From Chelonoidis abingdonii (lineage: Eukaryota > Chordata > Testudines > Testudinidae): DNA of 64,000 nt. Of this stretch, positions 42,770 to 52,594 are shown in pieces. The translations under genes and the position numbers were made by a program. The DNA is taken from positions 141,995,672-142,059,671 of the forward strand of contig NC_133773.1 of the NCBI RefSeq assembly GCF_003597395.2, given 5' to 3'. The stretch's first letter is position 1; every line of letters begins with the position of its first letter. Below the pieces are notes generated by a model. That model was given only the letters and a program-made list of their open reading frames with translations. It had not been told where the DNA came from and searched no databases.

Positions 42770-43770
42770 ACCATCCAAACCAAAGGTCCATCTAGCCCAG
42801 TCTCCTGTCTTTCAACAGTGGCCAGTGCTAGGTGTCTCAGAGGGAATGAACAGAACAGGTAATCATCAAGCGATCCATCCCCTGTCGCCCAGTCTCAGCT
42901 TCTGGTAAAAGAGGCTAGGGACACCATCTCTGCTCATTGTGGCTAATAGCCATTGATGGACCTATCCTCCATGAAGTTACCTAGTTCTTTTTCGAATCCT
43001 GTTTCAGTTTGGCTTTCACAAAATCCTCTGACAAGGAGTTCCACAGGTTGACTATGTGTTGTGTTAAAAAATAGTTCCTTTAGTTTGTTTTAAACCTGCT
43101 GCTTATTAATTTCATTTGGTGTCCCCTAGTTCTTGTGTTATGAGAATGAGTAAATATCACTTCCTGATTTACTTTCTCTCCACCAGTCATGATTTTATAG
43201 ACCTCTATCATATTGCCCCTTAGCTGTCTCTTTTCCAAGCTGAAAAGTCTCAGTCTTATTAATCTCTCCTCATATGGAAGCTGTTCTATACCCCTAATAT
43301 ATTTTTCCCCCCTTTTCCAATTCCAATATATCTTTTCTGAGATGGGGTGACCACATCTGCACGCAGTGTTCAAGGTGTGGGTGTACCATGGATTTATATA
43401 GAGGCAATATGGTATTTTCTGTCTTCTTATCTATCCCTTTCTTAATGATTCCAAACATTCTGTTTGCTTTTTTGACTGCCACTGCACATCAAGTGGATGT
43501 TTTCAGAGAACTACCCACAATGACTCCAAGATCTCCTTCTTGAGTGGCAACAGCTAATTTAGATTCCATCATTTTATATGTATAATTGGGATTATGTTTT
43601 CCAATGTGCATTACTTTGCATTTATCAACATTGAATTTCATCTAACATTTTGTTGCCCAGTCACCCATTTCTGAGAGTTCCTTTTGTAGCTCTTTGCAGT
43701 CTGCCTGGGACTTCACTATCTTGAGTAGTTTTATATCATCTGCAAATGTTGCTACCTCACTGTTTACTCT
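42770..43770 (-). mobile_element. CR1 LINE copy, about 1 kb, including the end of the reverse transcriptase ORF
   Basis: The minus strand between about 43482 and 42960 encodes, with frame breaks, the C-terminal tail of CR1 ORF2: ANRMFGIIKKGI, LPLYKSMVHPHLEHCVQMWS, YEERLIRLRLFSLEKR and EVYKIMTG are recognisable. The non-coding 3' end (GGTCCATCTAGCCCAG inverted) lies at 42784-42800. It is a dead, 5'-truncated copy. Confidence 0.9.
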
Positions 43771-43775
43771 TTCTC

Positions 43776-43830
43776 TGGGAAGGGAAACTGAGGCACAGCG
43801 AGGGGAAGTGACTTGCAGAAGGGTGTACAG
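43776..43830 (-). repeat. Short MIR fragment
   Basis: GGAAACTGAGGCACAGCGAG and GAAGTGACTTGCAGAAGG. Confidence 0.5.
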
Positions 43831-43905
43831 TGCCTTTCCTCTGAGAATCTCTTCCTTTAAGTGTGTGTCACTTCCCCCCTCTACCCCTTAACGGTCCTGC
43901 TAAGG

Positions 43906-44144
43906 GTATGTCTACGCTGCCTTTAGACATTCCTGGCCGGCCCATGCCAGCTGACTCCAGCTAGGAGGCTCAGGCTAAGGAACTGTTTAATTGCGGTGTT
44001 CGGGCTGAGGCTGCAGCCCAAGCTCTGGGACCCACCAGCCTCACAAGGTCCTGGAGCCTGAGCTTCAGTCCAATCCCAAACATCTACACCACATTTAAAG
44101 AGCCTCTTAGCCAGCCACGGGTTTTTAATTGCAGTGTAGACATA
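43906..44144 (+). mobile_element. TCTACACTGC-ended MITE, about 239 bp
   Basis: It starts GGTATGTCTACGCTGCC and ends TTGCAGTGTAGACATA (inverted TATGTCTACACTGCAA). The interior is unlike the 280-bp family at 11750 although the terminal core is the same. Confidence 0.75.
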
Positions 44145-45509
44145 GTTAGAGAGAGGAAGTGATGTGACCCAGCCTGTGTGGCAACTGAAAGGTGAAGGGG
44201 GCTGTGAGGTGGAAGTGCTACAGTTGTTGTCCCAAAGTTATGGTTCAAGCTGAGGGCCATTTAGGATGCATCTCTGAGCTATCAATCACAAGTGTCTTTT
44301 TTTTTTTTTAACGGGTTGGGTCGGAGGGCAGGATTGATGACTCAGGGACTTGGGGAGGTAATGATGGGGCAACACAAGGGAGGGAAGATTCACAAGTGTC
44401 ACTTGGATAATCCATTTACCAGTGAGAGATTGGTCTCTCAGCTGGCAGAAACCGCTGGATAAGCAATTCTCAGGTCATTCTTAGGGAGATACACCAGTTA
44501 TTAGGCCTTAAACGTATTCAGAAGCCAGCATTAAATTAGATGGTAGCACTGTGCATCACAGAAACAGGGATCCCTGTTGACAGCGGAGATGGGAAGCTGG
44601 ATGTGATTTGGAGGTGTCTGGACTGGGGGTTCTAGCCATCATCCCCAGTTGAGAGGCCAAATATGGACTGGGCTGTCGGAAATGTGCTCCTTCCTGCTCA
44701 GGGTTGGGGCGTTGACACTAGAGAATGGAAGTGGAGTAGTGTGGCAGGTCCAGGTGTGGTCAGGGTGTGATATGGGATCCTTGCTATAGGTGATCCACAG
44801 AGGATATGAGTCTGTTCCAGCTCCCAGCTGGAGCTCTGATCTCTTTAGCTCAAGCCAGCGAGACTTACACTTCTGTACTCTGGAAAGCCTCTGGTATTGG
44901 CTAAGATGGCAGCAGTCACCTTAGTTTTGTCGCTGACCATACTTTGGCTATGGAGTCAGTCTATAGTGCTGGCCCCAGCGCTAGGTGCACATTGAAAAGA
45001 GTGCCACCTACAGCAATCCCAACACCATCGTCTACCACCTCCAAATTCTCCATAGTCACCCATTCAGGGCTGGAGCAGACCTGACCACCCCTGGTTTCCA
45101 AGTTCACAACCTGAACTGATCTGCAGCAGACTAATTACCAAGGCTTTCTGGTTGATGAGTTACCCCTTACGTTGTTACACAACACAAATGAGCTGTGGTG
45201 GGCCAGGGAGGTCTGGGTGGCCCTCTGTCACTGTGGGTGATCAACTCTGCAAGCATGAGAGTGGTAATGAACAACCCACTTATTATGCCTGGCCAGCGCG
45301 TTTGCCAGTCAAACGCTGGGAAAACCAAAGGCCAGGTCGCTTTTTGTTGCCTCTGAACTTGCTGTCAGTAAAGAGCAAGCAGAATTATCCTGTCACCAAG
45401 ATGCCGGGACATTCACATTGCTCCAAGTGCAAGACCTGGTCAAAGGCCACACCCCGAGCATGGTTCTGTGTGCAGGGTCAGCTTTCTGAAGGGTGGGGCC
45501 TGATTTGAA
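44145..45509. other. Intergenic, no gene
   Basis: Single-copy-like DNA with an A/T run near 44300. No coding or repeat signal that I can support. Confidence 0.35.
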
Positions 45510-45733
45510 TACCCAGCGGCGGTCCGGGGCTTCGGGGACACTTCGGCAGTGGGGGGTCTGCTCTGGGTCTTCCACGGCACCCAAGGACCCCCCCGCCGCC
45601 GAAATGCCGCTGAAACCCCAGACTGCCACTGGGTAAGTACAAAAATAATAATTAAAAAGGCGCCTAAGGCATGGGGCCCTGGCGCAGGGCCCGATTCCGG
45701 GGAATCGGGAGAATCGGCTTAAGCTGGCCATGT
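45510..45733 (+). mobile_element. DNA-transposon fragment with GGCCCGATTCCGGGGAATCG end
   Basis: AATACCCAGCGGCGGTCCGG and GGCGCCTAAGGCATGGGGCC to AATCGGCTTAAGCTGGCC resemble a common GC-rich turtle DNA element; the left end and duplication were not found. Confidence 0.5.
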
Positions 45734-45992
45734 CTGCATGTTGCCATCTCATTCCACATGGGAAGAGTGTAAGGGATACAGACTGAGGGGGGTACATCTA
45801 CACGGCAGTGGGGGCGGGGGAGGGTGACTCCCAGCATGGATTGACAGACGTGCACTAAAATGAGCAGCGTGGCTGTTGCAGCGTTGGTGGTCGCTTGGGC
45901 TAGCTCCCCGAGTCCAAGCCCATCCAACCTCGGGCAGCTCGCCTGGGCCGCAACATCCATGCGTGTGAAGTACAGGGGGTGTAAAGGCCTGC

Positions 45993-46139
<147 letters not shown>

Positions 46140-46210
46140 AAAAGCACCATCCTCCCTGCCTGGCTGAAGTACAATCTATTCCAAATGGTACATAACCCCC
46201 ACTGCAAACC

Positions 46211-46214
<4 letters not shown>

Positions 46215-46251
<37 letters not shown>
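46215..46251 (+). repeat. (TG)n microsatellite, 18 units
   Basis: A second pure TG run 77 bases downstream of the first. Confidence 0.95.
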
Positions 46252-46253
<2 letters not shown>

Positions 46254-46354
46254 ATACTACAGTCATGGGAGGGGGAGTGAGCATTACTTAACATGCCAAG
46301 ATCAGCTGGTGCAGGCAAGGCCTGTGCATAGTAGTCATGGGGTTTGGCTTACAC

Positions 46355-46448
46355 TTCAATTGTTAGCACTTTGGGGCAGGAGTTGTCTTTTTGTTCTGGG
46401 TTTGTACAGCACCTTGCACCATGCAGTCTTGGTCCTTGACTGGGGCAC
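46355..46448 (-). repeat. Dispersed repeat of the 4438 family, target of the LTR element
   Basis: TTGGGGCAGGAGTTGTCTTT, GGTTTGTACAGCACCTTGCA and CTTGACTGGGGCAC match the inverted family. The missing tail (ATACAAATAATAG) reappears at 51444-51457 beyond the LTR element. Confidence 0.7.
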
Positions 46449-46850
46449 TGTAGCAGGGTGCTGGTGCAAAGGCACCTAATTAGCCCTGCTCAGCCAGCCC
46501 CAATCAGGGGAAATAGATTGGGGCTGGGGAGAAACCTGGTGCCTGGCCTTTAGAAGTGGCTGAATCTGTGGGCCTGAGGGTTCAAGGGCTATGAAGGCTG
46601 GTTGGCAGCCAGAAGTGGGGGGGATGGCTAGGGGAAGGTCAGTCCGTCGAGCTGTCTGTCCGGGCTGAGGGCAGACTCTGTGTAGGAGAGGAGATTGTCA
46701 GGCCTGTAAGCTCTGTATATAGTATATCACTGGTAGCGGGAGAACTTGTGTAAATAAAGCCACGAGTGCTGCATAACTAGAAGCCTCTCTGTGCTTTATT
46801 GGGGCAGCCAGTGGACCCCAGGAAGAGGGGCGGGCAGAGGACTGGTTACA
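46449..46850 (+). repeat. 5' LTR
   Basis: 402 bp, TG...CA. It has a decayed TATA position (TATGAA at 46590-46595) and AATAAA at 46753-46758. It is longer than the right LTR by about 70 bases, mostly from indels in the middle and near its 3' end. Confidence 0.85.
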
Positions 46851-46852
46851 AG

Positions 46853-46870
46853 TGGGGGCTTGTCTGGGAT
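46853..46870 (+). other. Primer-binding site, tRNA-Pro type
   Basis: TGGGGGCTTGTCTGGGAT starts two bases after the LTR and differs at two positions (both C to T) from the tRNA-Pro complement TGGGGGCTCGTCCGGGAT used by many retroelements. Confidence 0.75.
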
Positions 46871-46901
46871 CTATTGCCAAAGACAGTTTGGCGACCCGGC
46901 A

Positions 46902-46940
46902 ATGGCGCGCACCCTGCAGTGGCTCATTGAGCAACAGAGG
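46902..46940 (+). pseudogene. gag start, cut off by a transposon
   Basis: An ATG 31 bases after the primer site opens a frame rich in Gln (LQWLIEQQR). After 13 codons it is interrupted by the insertion at 46940. The same kind of Gln-rich, coiled-coil-like sequence resumes at about 49007. Confidence 0.6.
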
Positions 46941-49001
46941 GTATGTCTACACTATGGGATTATTCCGATTTTACATAAATTGGTTTTGTAAAACAGATTG
47001 TATAAAGTCAAGTGCACGCAGCCACACTAAGGACATTAATTCGGTGGTGTGCGTCCATGTACCGAGGCTAGCGTCGATTTCTGAAGCGTTGCACTGTGGG
47101 TAGCTATCCCATAGTTCCTGCAGTCTCCCCCACTCATTGGAATTCTGGATTGAGATCCCAGTGTATGATGGGGCAAAACCAAAGTTGTCGCAGGTGGATC
47201 GGTTAAATTTTGTCATCATCCTTCCTCCGGGAAGCAAACCGCCGCAATCATGTTCGCACCGCTTTTCCCTTGATTCACCTGGCAGGACGCCACAGAGGGC
47301 AATCAAGGAGCTCGTTTGCCTTGTTGTCACTGTCACCGTAGCTACTGATGCCAGCTGACAGTAGGCAGTACTGCAGATCGACACACAGCATTCATTTGCT
47401 TGCGGGTGCAGAGATGTGTTACCATCCCTGTTGCACCTCTGCCATTGTATATTGGCAATGAGATGACATTATCAATCTATTTGTTACCGGTTTGTCAATG
47501 GAAGTTGACAATGACGTTTATCAGTCGTCTGTTACCATGCTGCTGTCATGGTGCCCTGGCTGCTTTGCTGAGGGTCGGGGGGCGCATGGCAAAAATGGGC
47601 AGTCCCGGGTCATTCCTTAGTTTTTGTCTAAGGGTCAGTCTGCTGAATTGAATTTACTGGAAGCCAAGGAGCAGATCTGCTTGTGTCAGAGCCCCAGAAA
47701 TCGCAGATGATGAGCTGCATGCATTCTGGGGGTGCCCTCAACAACCACGTTGCTCACCTCTCCCCAACCTCTCTGGGCTACCTGCGCTAGGCAGTGTCCC
47801 CTTTGTGTGAGAAGTATAAAGATGCAGGAATAAGAACACTGACTTTTAGCGAGAGAAATGAGGGGAGGCAGCTCTAGCTGCTATGTAGTCCAGGCAGTAC
47901 AGATCCTTCTTTAGACCGAAAGGTGGGTGGGGGCTGATGGAGCTCAGGCTCCAGCTGCTATGATGAGGACGGAACACACAAGCATTTGCACTGCTGCTCA
48001 GGAATGAGACAGTGTGTCCTTCCCATCTCTTTTACCGGGACCCCCAAGCCGAACCTCACCAAGAGGCCAGCCAGGAGCACTCACGGGCTGAATGCCTGGT
48101 TTTTCTCAATTTTTATTGTTACATGTTCTCATCAGGATGAAGGGGGGTGCTGCTGTTCACGCCACAGCACCGGGCGTCTTTCTGACAGCAACATATGCGA
48201 GTAGACATACAGTATTTGACATTGAAAATAGGCCGTGAACAATTTTTCTTCCCTTTTCTTTCCCGGGGGCGAGGGTGTAATTGATGAGCTATACCCTGGA
48301 ACCACCCGGCGAAATTGTTTTTTTGCATCTTCAGGCCCTTGGGCTTCCAGCCAAGCTGCATACTCGCTTTTTCAGTGAGACTGTGGGGAGCTGTTGGGAT
48401 AGCTGGTATCTCATCCCCGCTTCCCTCGATGAGCTCCAATTTGTTCGTTGGTTTCCGTTTATGCAGCTCACGCTAGGCACTGGTGCTGTGGCCCTTGTTA
48501 TATTGCCTGCAGAATTTTTTCAATGCTTTGTCACTCTTGTCTCTGTAACGGACTCCGAAATAGAACCGATTCTGTTCCCTCGCGGTGTGGCGTTATTTCC
48601 CGATTACAGGTCCCATGCTGGAGCTGCTTTTGTTGATTTGGGACTGCATCGCCACCCGTACTGATCAGAGCTCCCGCTGGCAACCAGGAATTAATTACAA
48701 AGTTCGCGGGGATTTCTGTCTACCTGGCCAGTGATCTGAGTTCAGTTGCTGGTCCAGAGCGGTCCACAGTGGTGCACTGTTGGGATACGCCAGAGGCATA
48801 CCGTCGATTTGCGGCCACACTAACCCTAATCCAACATGGCAATACCGATTTCAGCGCTACTCCTCTCGTCGGGGAGGAGTACAGAAACCAGTTTAAAGAG
48901 CCCTTTATATCGATATCAAGGGCCTTGTTGTGTGGACGGGTGCAGGGTTAAATCGGTTTAACGCTGCTAAATTTGGTTTAAACGCGTAGTGTAGACCAGG
49001 C
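46940..49001 (+). mobile_element. DNA transposon, about 2.06 kb, TCTACACTA ends, inserted in gag
   Basis: The left end GGTATGTCTACACTA and inverted right end GCCTGGTCTACACTA are inverted repeats. CAGAG occurs on both sides (46935-46939, 49002-49006). Subterminal blocks (CACACTAAGGACATTAATTC near 47025; GCGGCCACACTAACCCTAAT near 48811) are also related in inverted fashion. Frames inside (for example 48281-48664) are short and mutually overlapping; I recognise no intact transposase. Confidence 0.75.
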
Positions 49002-49006
49002 CAGAG

Positions 49007-49750
49007 ATGCAGAAAACACTGCAGTCCTTCCAGCAGTCCCACTAGCTGGAGAGGCAGGCTCTACTCACTTGGCAGGCAGAGCATCAGAGGGCCCTACAGG
49101 ACTTCATCAAGGAGCAGTTGATGGTGCAGCAGCAGCTCCTGCAAAAGCTGGTGAGTCCTGCTGGGGGAGATGGCACTCGGGCCCCAGGCCTCAGCCTCTG
49201 TAAGATGGCACCAGCCGATGACCCCAATGCCTTTTTAGGTACCTTCGAGCGAGTGGCTCTGGGCGCAGGATGGGACCGGAAAACCTGGCCTCTGCGGCTG
49301 GCCCCCTATCTTGCTGGGGAGACACAGGCTGGGTATACGGCCCTGATGGATGCCCAAGTCAGGGATTATGATGCAGTGAAGGCAGCAATTTTGGACCGCC
49401 TCGGGCTTTCGGCTGAGAAATATCGGCAAAAGTTTTGGGCAGCCCAGTGGGCGGGGGGCGTGCAACCCCGGGCCTTTGCTCAAAAATTAACAGACTGGGC
49501 AACACGGTGGCTGAGGCTTGATGCCCACACCATGAGACAGATAATGGATCCAGTGATCCTGGAACAGTTTATTCAGTGCCTCCCCGATAGTGTGCGGGTT
49601 TGGATGTGGCGACATCAGCCAGCCACCCTAGAAGTGCCGTGCAAAGAATGGAGGAGTATGCAGAGGCTGACTTCCCACCGAGGGAGCATCGAGCCCTGTG
49701 GGACACAGAAGGAGGCAGGAAACTCCCTGAGCATGCCGGTAGGCAGGTGA
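49007..49750 (+). pseudogene. gag body with capsid-like and SCAN-like domains
   Basis: From 49007 the frame is Gln/Leu-rich, carries a stop TAG at 49043-49045, then stays open from 49118 to 49750 (210 codons). Residues 36-98 of that frame look like the N-terminal part of a gypsy-type capsid (WPLRLAPYLAGE, YDAVKAAILDRL). Residues 100-172 fit the SCAN pattern: RQKFW, PRAFAQKL, TRWLRLDAHT, VILEQFIQCLPDSVRVWM, with Pro168 in the final HQPA. Near 49637 the reading probably shifts by one base, because the next frame continues with a more natural acidic linker. SCAN is a dimerisation fold of capsid origin. The copy cannot make a full gag because of the inserts, stop and shift. Confidence 0.75.
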
Positions 49751-49805
49751 CGGGAGGAGCCCAAGGGGACCCCTAACCGCCTAGAGCAGCTCGTATGCTC
49801 GCAGT

Positions 49806-50116
49806 CAGGGACAGCTCTAGGCATTTTGCCGCCCCAAGCACGGCAGGCAGGCTGCCTTAGGCAGCATCCCTGCGGAGGGTCCGCTGGTCCCGCGGCTTTG
49901 GTGAACCTCCCTCAGGCATGCCTGCGAAAGGCACACCGAAGCCACGGGACCAGCGGACCCTCCGCAGGCACGCTGAAGCCGCGGGACCAGCGGACCCTCC
50001 GCAGGCAAGCCACCGAAGGCAGTCTGCTTGCCGCCCTCGCGGCGACTGGCAGAGTGCCCCAGGGGCTTGCCGCCCCAAGCACGCGCTTGGCATGCTGGTG
50101 CCTGGAGCCGCCCCTG
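49806..50116 (+). mobile_element. CAGGG-ended DNA transposon splitting the gag zinc knuckle
   Basis: Ends CAGGGACAGCTCTAGGCA and (inverted) CAGGGGCGGCTCCAGGCA are inverted repeats. GCAGT (49801-49805) and GCGGT (50117-50121) flank it. It shares GGAGGGTCCGCTGGTCCCGC with 41296-41558, and internally repeats ACCAGCGGACCCTCCGCAGG twice (about 49948 and 49987). Confidence 0.75.
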
Positions 50117-50687
50117 GCGGTGTGGACAGCTGGGACATAAAAGTCGGGACTGCCCAGTGATGGAATGTGGGGCAGCTGAATTTTGTGGATGGACTAGGAT
50201 TGGGGAGCGGAAAAAGAGGCGTGGGTTGGGCACTATCCCGGTGCGGGTTGGGAAAAGGCCCCAGAGGGATCTAGTGGACATGGCCTCCGCTCGCTCTCTT
50301 ATACAGGAATGGTTAGTGAAGCTGCATTGGCTTATCCCTGGGGAAAGGATGTGGGTAGAATGCATCCACGGAGATAGGGAATATTGTCCCGTGGCCCAGG
50401 TACCCCTTGAATTGCAAGGATGGTTTACCTGGAAGCGGGTGGGGGTAATAGAAGGGTTGACCTACCCCATGGTCCTGGAGCTCGACTGGCGCCTTCCCCA
50501 AGAGGGGAGAGAGACCACGGAAAAGGGACCGTTGAGGAAAGGGGGAAAAAGAACCCTGGAAAGCAGGGGCAGGACCCTGGTGGAGGTGGCCCCAGAGCAA
50601 GGGAAGGCCCCACAACCTCCAGGGGGAAAAGCCGAGCAGCCTAGACAGCCAAGCCAAAATAGGGAGCCTGAGGGAGTAATTGAGTAG
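50117..50687 (+). pseudogene. Zinc-knuckle 3' half and retropepsin-like domain
   Basis: Directly after the transposon the frame gives [11 protein letters not shown], the last three ligands of a C-x2-C-x4-H-x4-C knuckle; its first cysteine codon lies left of the insert, near 49797. About 40 residues later [12 protein letters not shown] corresponds to the retropepsin active-site loop, with the catalytic Asp kept but the usual D-[ST]-G changed to D-M-A. CIHGD and the final YPMVLELDW block match the protease flap and C-terminal regions. A Lys/Glu/Pro-rich linker follows to a stop at 50685-50687. The altered motif suggests a dead protease. Confidence 0.65.
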
Positions 50688-51092
50688 CAAAGGGAGCTTT
50701 CCGGGCAGGACCACCCAGGGGAGGGAACCCCAGGAAGGGTGGAAGAAACCCAACAGAGGGAGGCCCAACAGCAAAGGGACAGAGGGCCTGGACCAGAGAC
50801 AGGGGGCCGACTCGGGGCAGCGAGCTGTGAGCCTTCACCCCCACTAGAAAAGGAAGAGGAGCCTCTGGAGTGGCCAGCTCAACCGTGTGACTGGTGTGAG
50901 GACCTCTGGGTGAGTGTGGACCTGTGGGGTGCCCCACCCCCTACCCAATGCACCTTTTGTGGGTGGAGTGTGCCAAAGCCCCATGGAGTTGTTCCTGGGG
51001 ATCCCTGGGCTGGGCAGGGGGCCCAGCCCCAGAGTAAAATCGCCTGCCGAAGTAAGCGAGGCCGAGGAAGACCGGGCCTGGCACCAGCTTAA
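50688..51092 (+). pseudogene. Terminal internal region of the LTR element, Cys motif, function unknown
   Basis: The frame 50739-51092 is Glu/Gln/Pro-rich, then has CDWC and CTFC separated by 16 residues, and ends in a basic RSKRGRGR stretch. The two CxxC pairs could form a zinc-binding unit. I do not recognise it; it is not reverse transcriptase or integrase. Confidence 0.45.
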
Positions 51093-51103
51093 GGGGAGAG
51101 GTG
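51091..51103 (+). other. Polypurine tract
   Basis: AAGGGGAGAGG lies immediately before the right LTR, where plus-strand DNA synthesis is primed. Confidence 0.7.
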
Positions 51104-51437
51104 TGTAGCAGGGTGCTGGTGCAAAGCACCTAATTAGCCCTGCTCAGCCAGCCCCAATCAGGGGAAATAGATTGGGGCTGGGGAGAAGCCTGGTGCCTGG
51201 CCTTTAGAACTGGCTGCACCTGGGGGTTCAAGGGCTATAAAGGTTGATTGGCAGCAAGAAGGGGGTGGAGGTGTCTGGGTTGAAGGCAGACTCCACGTAG
51301 GAGGGGAGCTTGTCAGGCCTGCAAGCTGTATATAGTATATCACTGGTGGTGGGAGAACTTGTGTAAATAAAGCCATGGGTGCTGCAGAAGGAGAAGCCTC
51401 TCTGTGCTTTATTGGGGCAGGCGGAGGACCTGTTCCA
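51104..51437 (+). repeat. 3' LTR
   Basis: 334 bp, TG...CA, aligned end to end with the 5' LTR apart from indels. It keeps TATAAA at 51236-51241 and AATAAA at 51366-51371, so this copy has the better-preserved promoter. Confidence 0.85.
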
Positions 51438-51458
51438 GGTATTGATACAAATAATAGT

Positions 51459-51520
51459 GTGTGAGTGCTCGTGTGTGTGTGTGCGTGCGTGTGTGTGTGT
51501 GTGCGCACGCGCGCGCAAAC
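51459..51520 (+). repeat. (TG)n/(CG)n simple repeat
   Basis: GTGTGTGAGTGCTCGTGTGT then GCGTGCGTGTG and CGCACGCGCGCGC. Alternating purine-pyrimidine throughout. Confidence 0.85.
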
Positions 51521-51551
51521 TGTGGACCCAGCTGGTGCACATGTAGTATGG

Positions 51552-51928
51552 CAGGGGTGGCCAACCTGTGGCTCCAGAAGTTAAAACCTGGCTCCTTATA
51601 TAGGCAGTGACTCAGGGGGTGGAGCTACAGGTACCAACTTTCCAATGGGTTGGGGGGTCACTGCTCAATCCCTGGCTCTTCTACAGGCCCTGCCCCCACT
51701 CTGCCCCTTCCCGCCCCCTCCCCTGAGCCTCCTGCATGCCACAAAACAGCTGATCAGAAGGTGTGGGGAGGGAGGGGGAGGTGCTGATTGATGTGGCTGC
51801 CAGTGGGCGGGAGGCACTGGGAGCAGGGTAGGGGAGCTGATGGGGACTGCTGATGTATTACTGTGGCTTTTTGGCCAGGTACGTTGGTAAATTCTGGCTC
51901 CTTCTCAGGCTCAGGGTGGCCACCCCTG
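51552..51928 (+). mobile_element. Non-autonomous hAT element, 377 bp, with 8-bp duplication
   Basis: Ends CAGGGGTGGCCAACCTG and (inverted) CAGGGGTGGCCACCCTG. Flanks TAGTATGG (51544-51551) and TAGTATGT (51929-51936) match at 7 of 8 positions. A CTGGCTCCTT block near each end is part of the terminal region. No transposase. Confidence 0.88.
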
Positions 51929-51936
51929 TAGTATGT

Positions 51937-52244
51937 GGTTGTACTGTGTCTGAGACATGGCCCATGCACTCAGCTGCAGCAAGACCACGAAGCATTTCAA
52001 AACCCAAGAGGGCAGTTCTGAACTGGATTCTGAAACGGAGCAAGCACCCAGGGGGTCTGCTTCAGGGGCTGGTGATGATGTGGATGCACATCTCTGTCCA
52101 GCTGTGATGAACAGCAGCAGTGCTCTGACAACCTCAGTGCTGTATCCCCTAGCTTAACCACTATGGGTTGTTTCAGGGGGCTAGCCCAGCCGCCATCAGA
52201 ATGGATGGGATTCAGACTCAAGGATTTGCTGTGTTTATTTATCA
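51937..52244. other. Intergenic, no gene
   Basis: Unclassified DNA with short chance frames. Confidence 0.35.
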
Positions 52245-52560
52245 GCGAGCTTCTCGCTCCTGTGTGTTTGTAATTCACACTTGAGGGGAACTTGAAAACT
52301 GGGCTTCAGACAAAATCCCCTCTTCATTCTGCAGTTGACAGTTTTATTTAAATGCCCTGTTTGTTCTTCATGGTAAGTCTATAGCCTTGATTTATCTGCA
52401 TGATAAATGTCGTCTTCCTGTTTATTATTATTTAAAGGTCTAACAACCTGGATTTGGGGGTGGAATGAATCCCTCTCTTAAGCATTTTAAGTTATGCGCC
52501 TGGATTTCTTCCATCAATAAATCTGCCCTGGCAAAGGAGCGCACAAGGCTTGTAAGTAAC
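52245..52560. promoter_or_regulatory. Candidate conserved non-coding element
   Basis: AT-rich, repeat-free sequence with several forkhead/HOX-like cores (GTGTTTATTTATCAG, CAGTTTTATTTAAATG, GATTTATCTGCATGATAAATG, CTGTTTATTATTATTTAAAG). It contrasts with the repeats on either side. Function is inference. Confidence 0.35.
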
Positions 52561-52594
52561 TAGTTAACAGTCAGTGCCTTGAGCTGGTTAGTGG

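Larger units (their letters stand above)
46449..51437 (+). mobile_element. LTR retrotransposon, about 5 kb, gag-protease type without recognisable pol
   Basis: Two LTRs (46449-46850, 51104-51437) begin TGTAGCAGGGTGCTGGTGCA. A primer-binding site follows the left LTR and a polypurine tract precedes the right one. The interior holds a gag with a SCAN-like domain, a zinc knuckle and a retropepsin-like segment, then a Cys-containing region. I see no reverse transcriptase, RNase H or integrase. Flanks GGCAC and GGTAT could be a 5-bp duplication with two C/T changes. It sits within a dispersed repeat and has itself taken two DNA transposons (46940-49001, 49806-50116). SCAN domains are known to derive from gag of Gmr1-like Ty3/gypsy elements, which is the likely class. 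The frames are broken, so this is a fossil. Confidence 0.8.

Noticed and set aside
43080..43482. Protein-like frames with LPLYKS and YEERLIRL motifs
   Set aside because: Real coding signal, but it is the dead C-terminal end of a CR1 reverse transcriptase, not a host gene.
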